The notes beneath the pieces are model-generated. The model saw only the letters and a program-made list of their open reading frames with translations, did not search any database and was not told the origin of the DNA. 64,000 nucleotides of DNA from Quillaja saponaria (taxonomy: Eukaryota; Streptophyta; Magnoliopsida; Fabales; Quillajaceae), in contig CM055608.1 of the NCBI GenBank assembly GCA_029379385.1, forward strand, positions 32,781,048-32,845,047, given 5' to 3'. The position numbers and the translations under genes were made by a program. Positions within the stretch are counted from its first letter, which is position 1; the number at the start of each line of letters is the position of its first letter. Below, piece after piece: positions 59,872-64,000 of the stretch.

Positions 59872-61380
59872 TTTAGTTACAAGAGAATTCGAGGATTATT
59901 CTTATAACAATGCCTGTAAAAAAAATCCAAAAAACCAAAAAAGAGATGCCAATCTCCTTGAAAGTCAGAGTATGACGTCGGCAGAGTCTGAGATAAAGCT
60001 GGAGATAGTAAAATATGGAAGATGAGGTTATATGAGGCAAGGTACCACTATGGCTGGGATCATTTTGGTTAAGCAAAGGGAAAGGCAAAACTTGGACCCA
60101 TATAGTTGAAATGGAGAAAATAATGCCAAAATTAAATTTGATCCCGATTCTGGGATACCCACTATCATGTATCATCCCTGAGATTCAGATTTCTTCACCA
60201 TCATTATAGTCACTGCCATCATCGGCGTTCAAGACCTGATAAGAGTGGTAAATGTGTGCTTATAAATCTCAAGTAACGTTCTAGTAGTTTACAATGCTAT
60301 TGTCAATAAATAAGGACATTTTTCTTTTCTCTCCCTAAATTTCATTTTGTCACAAAGAAACAAGTCAAGTTTCTAACATCTTTCACTACTTCAGTAATAT
60401 AAAACACCAGCAATATTTTACTCATTGTTCGTATAAGTTCAACTATTAGATCCTCAACTTTCAATCTGAAGCAAACTAATTTACTTGCCACTGCCTCAAT
60501 AGATCTAAAATTACCTTCTAAATTAAACAATCTTCATGCATAATCATTGGCTTTTCAGCTACCTGTTGGATAACAAAAGAGAAAGTAACACAAAAACAAG
60601 TAGTAAATATCAGATACCTGAGTGAATATTATATTATCAAAATTTTCAAGTCACAAAAAAATAGAAGCAATTAAGAATGTGAAGTAAAAGGCTAAATTAC
60701 TATGAAATGGACTTTGTCTACAATCTACATCACATATTTCTGGGTGATGATGCAAGCTTAATCAATTACCACAAAGTGTTCATTTAAGAAAAGTAGAGGA
60801 TATAATGGAGAATATAGGCAAAAGAGAATTGAGATGTACAAGACCTAAAGTTGAACCAGGACTGAATCATGAAATGAAATTAACTATTATATTCTTTTTA
60901 ATATTAACTTGTTATTTCATTTTAATTTTTTTTGAACACATCTTCTAAGATTTAATTATTCCTTATAAGATTCTTAATAAAAATGAGAATGAATCAAACA
61001 AAATAATTAACCTTTATTTGAAAAATTGAAGATAACAAAAATTAAAATTTAAAATTTGAATTTATAATTTTTTTACTAATTTCATAATATTAAATAAATA
61101 GTTAAAATTTGAGAAAAATATATTACAATTGAAAAGATATTTTAATTCATAAACAAAAGAGTCCAATTCTTCAAGTAGCAAATCAAAATCCAAATGTCAA
61201 ATAATTTCAAATAAATAGACTGGGTCATGAAATCGAATATCCAAATGCCATTTGTCTTTCCCCATTCCATGAATATATTAGCAACTAATTTCAACTTCTC
61301 TAGTCCACACAGACTCCATTATTGATTTGAACCACCCATCCATCCTAACAATCAGCCAAGTGTTCTTACTAATCAACATG
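59872..61380. other. Spacer between LINE and LEA gene
   Basis: Mostly AT-rich. A possible minus-strand terminal exon, 60185-60235, follows a tatcag acceptor and reads 16 acidic codons (VLNADDGSDYNDGEEI) and a stop, but no partner exon was found. The segment 60880-61150 is nearly all A/T. No gene is supported. Confidence 0.4.
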
Positions 61381-61395
61381 CCCTTCCTACAATTT

Positions 61396-61460
61396 CCACG
61401 TGGCCGACCAAATTCCCACGTGTCCAACCATTGCATGCCTCGTGCACGTATAATATAATC
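61396..61460 (+). promoter_or_regulatory. Seed-type promoter block: G-box/ABRE, RY element, TATA
   Basis: ccacgtgg (61396-61403) and cccacgtgtcc (CACGTG at 61417-61422) are two ABRE/G-box motifs 21 bp apart. A tgcatgc RY-type motif follows at 61432-61438, an ACGT-containing tcacgtacgta further on, and a TATA-like tataatataa at about 61449. ABREs are bound by ABI5-type bZIPs and RY motifs by B3 factors such as ABI3 and FUS3. The pairing fits ABA- and seed-maturation-driven expression of the LEA gene that starts about 70-100 bases downstream. Confidence 0.75.
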
Positions 61461-61532
61461 CCTCACGTACGTAACACTAAATCTTCAATTTCAATTTCCA
61501 AAAGAAAATTACATTTCTCAAAGGGTAATAAA

Positions 61533-62851
61533 ATGAGTCAAGAACAGCCAAGGAGGCCACAGCAAGAACCAATTAAATACGGTGACGTTTTTAACGTACA
61601 AGGTGAGCTCGCAGGGCAGCCGGTGGCTCCTAAGGACGCTGCCATGATGCAGACGGCTGAGAATGCTATGCTTGGCCAGACCCAAAAAGGTGGAGCCGCA
61701 TCGATAATGCAATCGGCAGCCATGAAAAATGAGAAAGCTGGATTTGTGGGACATGCAGATATCACTGGTGCTGCCGGTGACTGCGGCGTAAGCATCACCG
61801 AGAGTGAACTTTCGGGGAAGCGTATTATTACTGAGTCAGTCGGTGGACAGGTTTATTTTGACATATCTTAATATATATATATATTTTTTATTTTTGGGAT
61901 TTTTTTTTGTCTTAATTACTTGATTAATTGGTTTCGTAGGTTTTAAATGGTCAAAAGGTAGAAGGAAAGAAAGGGAAAATTCTTAAATTAGTGGAGGTAT
62001 TTAATCTTTTGGAGACATTTCTAAGATATTATACTGACTAAACCAGTCATTGATTTTCCTTATTGTTCTTGTTTTCTAATTATTATTTTTAATTACTATA
62101 CATGTAAAAGTACGTGCTCCATTATAAATTATAGGATAATTGCGGGTTATTTTTGCATTGTTTCTTTTGAATAACATAGCTTTTATATATGTTTGAGTTA
62201 TTATTTAATTCAGTATAATTTTTATTTTTTTTACATTGTGATAAACAGAGTAATTTAGTGATAATTATCGACAGGTTGTTGGACAATATAGCCAAAGAAC
62301 TCCCTTGGTGCCACCTCCAACTATGCAACCGGGAGGGGTCGGAGGCGATACCGGAATAACCATTGGTGAAGCACTTGAAGCTACTGCATTAACAGCCGGA
62401 AGGAAACCGGTGGAGTGGAGCGACGCGGCTGCGATTCAGGCCGCGGAGGTTAGAGCTACTGGACGTACCAACATTGTCCCTGGTGGTGTTGCGGCAGCCG
62501 CCCAATCCGCAGCCACTCTAAATGCTCGAGCAACAAGGGATGAGGATAAGACTAAACTTGGAGATATCCTAGCGGTAATTACACTTTTATGCATGGGTAA
62601 ATATGTCATTTAGTTTTTTTTTCCCTAAACATGCAGTTTAGGTTTTTTTGTATTATTAATTATTGCAGGATGCAACTTCAAAATTGCCATCAGACAGACC
62701 TGCAACGAGGCGAGATGCTGAAGGTGTGACAGGTGCGGAGATGCGTAATGATCCACAACTTATCACTCATCCTACTGGGGTGGCGGCATCGGTTGCTGCT
62801 GCTGCTAGGCTCAACCAAAATACTACTACTAATAATAAAACTAGTAATTAA
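61533..62851 (+). CDS. LEA protein, SMP (seed maturation protein) type, D-34 class
   Basis: Three exons, 61533-61850, 62275-62574 and 62669-62851, join in phase 0 into 266 residues. The start MSQEQPRRPQQEPIKYGDVF is typical. An in-frame ATG at 61431 lies in the promoter block and is rejected. Three SMP modules are visible, roughly one per exon. The first has YGDVFNVQGELAGQPVAPKDA and AASIMQSAA; the second has GITIGEALEATALTAGRKPV, IQAAEVRATG and GVAAAAQSAA; the third is GVTGAEMRNDPQL then GVAASVAAAARLNQN. SMP-type LEA proteins are hydrophilic, Ala-rich, cytosolic or nuclear, accumulate late in seed development and are thought to protect cells during drying. The intron positions between modules suggest growth by module duplication. 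Confidence 0.94.
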
Positions 62852-63768
62852 GTTACAAAAAACCAGTGCCAACTAATTAGCCAAACTGCATTGGGAATCC
62901 ATTATTCATGCTCTATTTTTTTTTTTTTACATTTTTCCAGTTGATGTAATGAAGAAAAATGAAGGGGCTGGCTTATGTTTTTGTTTGTTTATATTGTACA
63001 TGCATATAAGGCTTTAGCTATCCATGGCCTTATGTTAGTATATACTTTATATTGTGAATAGGGCTTTAGCTCTGCATTGCCTGTTGTACTATCTGTGGAG
63101 ATGAATAACATTACGTTGTTAATTTGTCCCCAGTTAATGTGGTGGTTAATTATAACTTCTATTTTCTTAGCGAAGATCATGGTGGTTATAGATAGACGGC
63201 TCTGTTATATCACTTAGAAATTGTTTATAGTTTTCTTGGATATAGATGCAAGGTGCTTGTTTCCATTGCTCTCACTCTGTTGATTTTCATCTTTGAATTA
63301 GGAGTTTTCATTTTTACTAAGCTGTTTTTAGGAAACATAGTTGGCAACAGAATGTGCAAGATTTGTGTAATGCAGACAGTGAGTAATACCCTATCCAAAA
63401 AACCATGAATTATTATCTCCTACAAAGACATTAAAATAACTGGCGGACAACAGTAATATGCTGAAAAATGAATGCATGCCGGATTGCCAGTTATCAGTGC
63501 TTCTGGGTAATAGGGTATATGACGAATTTTGAGTTGGAGGTATACCAATACAATTGTCACTACCCAAGGAGGAAATAAAACCGCAGGATTAACGTCGGTT
63601 ACATTCATCTTGTGGTTCAAATACAACAAAATTGGCAATTTCCTATCTATGAACAACTGTACAATATAATCACTGTAGAGTGGAGGATAAGGAAACAAAA
63701 TTATCCTCCAAAGCTAATAATATTACAAGGGCTCAAGGAGCCAACTTGGACTGCGAACTCTCTGCTTT
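62852..63768. other. LEA 3' UTR and spacer
   Basis: Contains the LEA 3' UTR (the first few hundred bases) and spacer. No supported exon. ggctttagct recurs at about 63010 and 63061. Confidence 0.5.
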
Positions 63769-63856
63769 TCAATTGTCTAAGCTCATCTTCTGCAAACCCA
63801 ATTCCTCACTGACAAGTCTAAGCAAGACTCGCACAAGCTCTCGTATTCTAGCTTCT
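63769..63856 (-). CDS. Possible terminal exon of a minus-strand gene
   Basis: After a pyrimidine-rich acceptor (ctcttaatttcggtggacag) the minus strand reads EARIRELVRVLLRLVSEELG and a stop, a helical charged peptide that could be a protein C-terminus. The rest of the gene would lie to the right of the window. No homology is recognised and the piece is short, so this is only a candidate. Confidence 0.2.
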
Positions 63857-64000
63857 CTGTCCACCGAAATTAAGAGAGAATATATAAACTGTAGCTCTTA
63901 ACATCCTCAATCCCAAAATCTCGTTATCATATAAGATGTTCAGCTGTTATTCTATTTTCTTCTTTCATGCCTTACTCAGTTGTTAAAACATAGGTTCAAC

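Noticed and set aside
61431..61532. Upstream in-frame ATG for the LEA protein
   Set aside because: It lies within the RY/TATA promoter block and would add a non-LEA N-terminus of 34 residues; MSQEQPRRPQQ is the family-like start.

Overview
This 64 kb window is nuclear DNA of a flowering plant, most likely a core eudicot. The evidence is long AT-rich intergenic spacers, GT-AG introns of 0.1-1.6 kb, plant-only gene families (phytyl ester synthase, EDR1-type Raf-like kinase, SMP-type LEA protein, defensin-like peptides) and a plant L1-type LINE. I cannot name the species. All exon boundaries below were read by hand from splice sites, reading-frame continuity and remembered family conservation. 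No alignment or transcript was available.

Layout from left to right. (1) 0.5-5.6 kb, minus: 5' two thirds of a phytyl ester synthase-like plastid acyltransferase whose 3' end lies off the left edge. (2) 5.7-9.7 kb: spacer with four copies of a ~148 bp tandem repeat. (3) 9.7-17.7 kb, minus: a 17-exon WDR48/UAF1-type WD40 gene with a 5' UTR intron reaching to 19.06 kb. (4) 19.1-23.0 kb: AT-rich divergent promoter region. (5) 23.0-25.9 kb, plus: kinesin-14 family motor. (6) 27.3-29.6 kb, plus: membrane-anchored SAM-dependent methyltransferase-like protein. (7) 31.1-33.5 kb, plus: SEC-C zinc motif protein with a probable organelle presequence. (8) 34.2-39.9 kb: a cluster of four related secreted cysteine-rich (defensin-like) peptide genes, two on minus (one truncated, one dead) and two on plus, with a foldback element and duplicated flanks between them. 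(9) 40.6-41.1 kb, plus: intronless GNAT acetyltransferase. (10) 41.9-52.9 kb, minus: the complete 13-exon EDR1-type MAPKKK. (11) 54.1-59.9 kb: a near full-length, decayed LINE with poly(A) tail and matching target-site duplications. (12) 61.5-62.9 kb, plus: an SMP-domain LEA gene with G-box/ABRE and RY motifs just upstream.

The genes do not form one pathway. The two immunity-flavoured loci, the defensin-like cluster and the EDR1-type kinase, are neighbours, but nothing in the sequence shows a functional link. The least described part is the 34-40 kb peptide cluster, an actively diversifying family caught with intact, truncated and pseudogenised members side by side.
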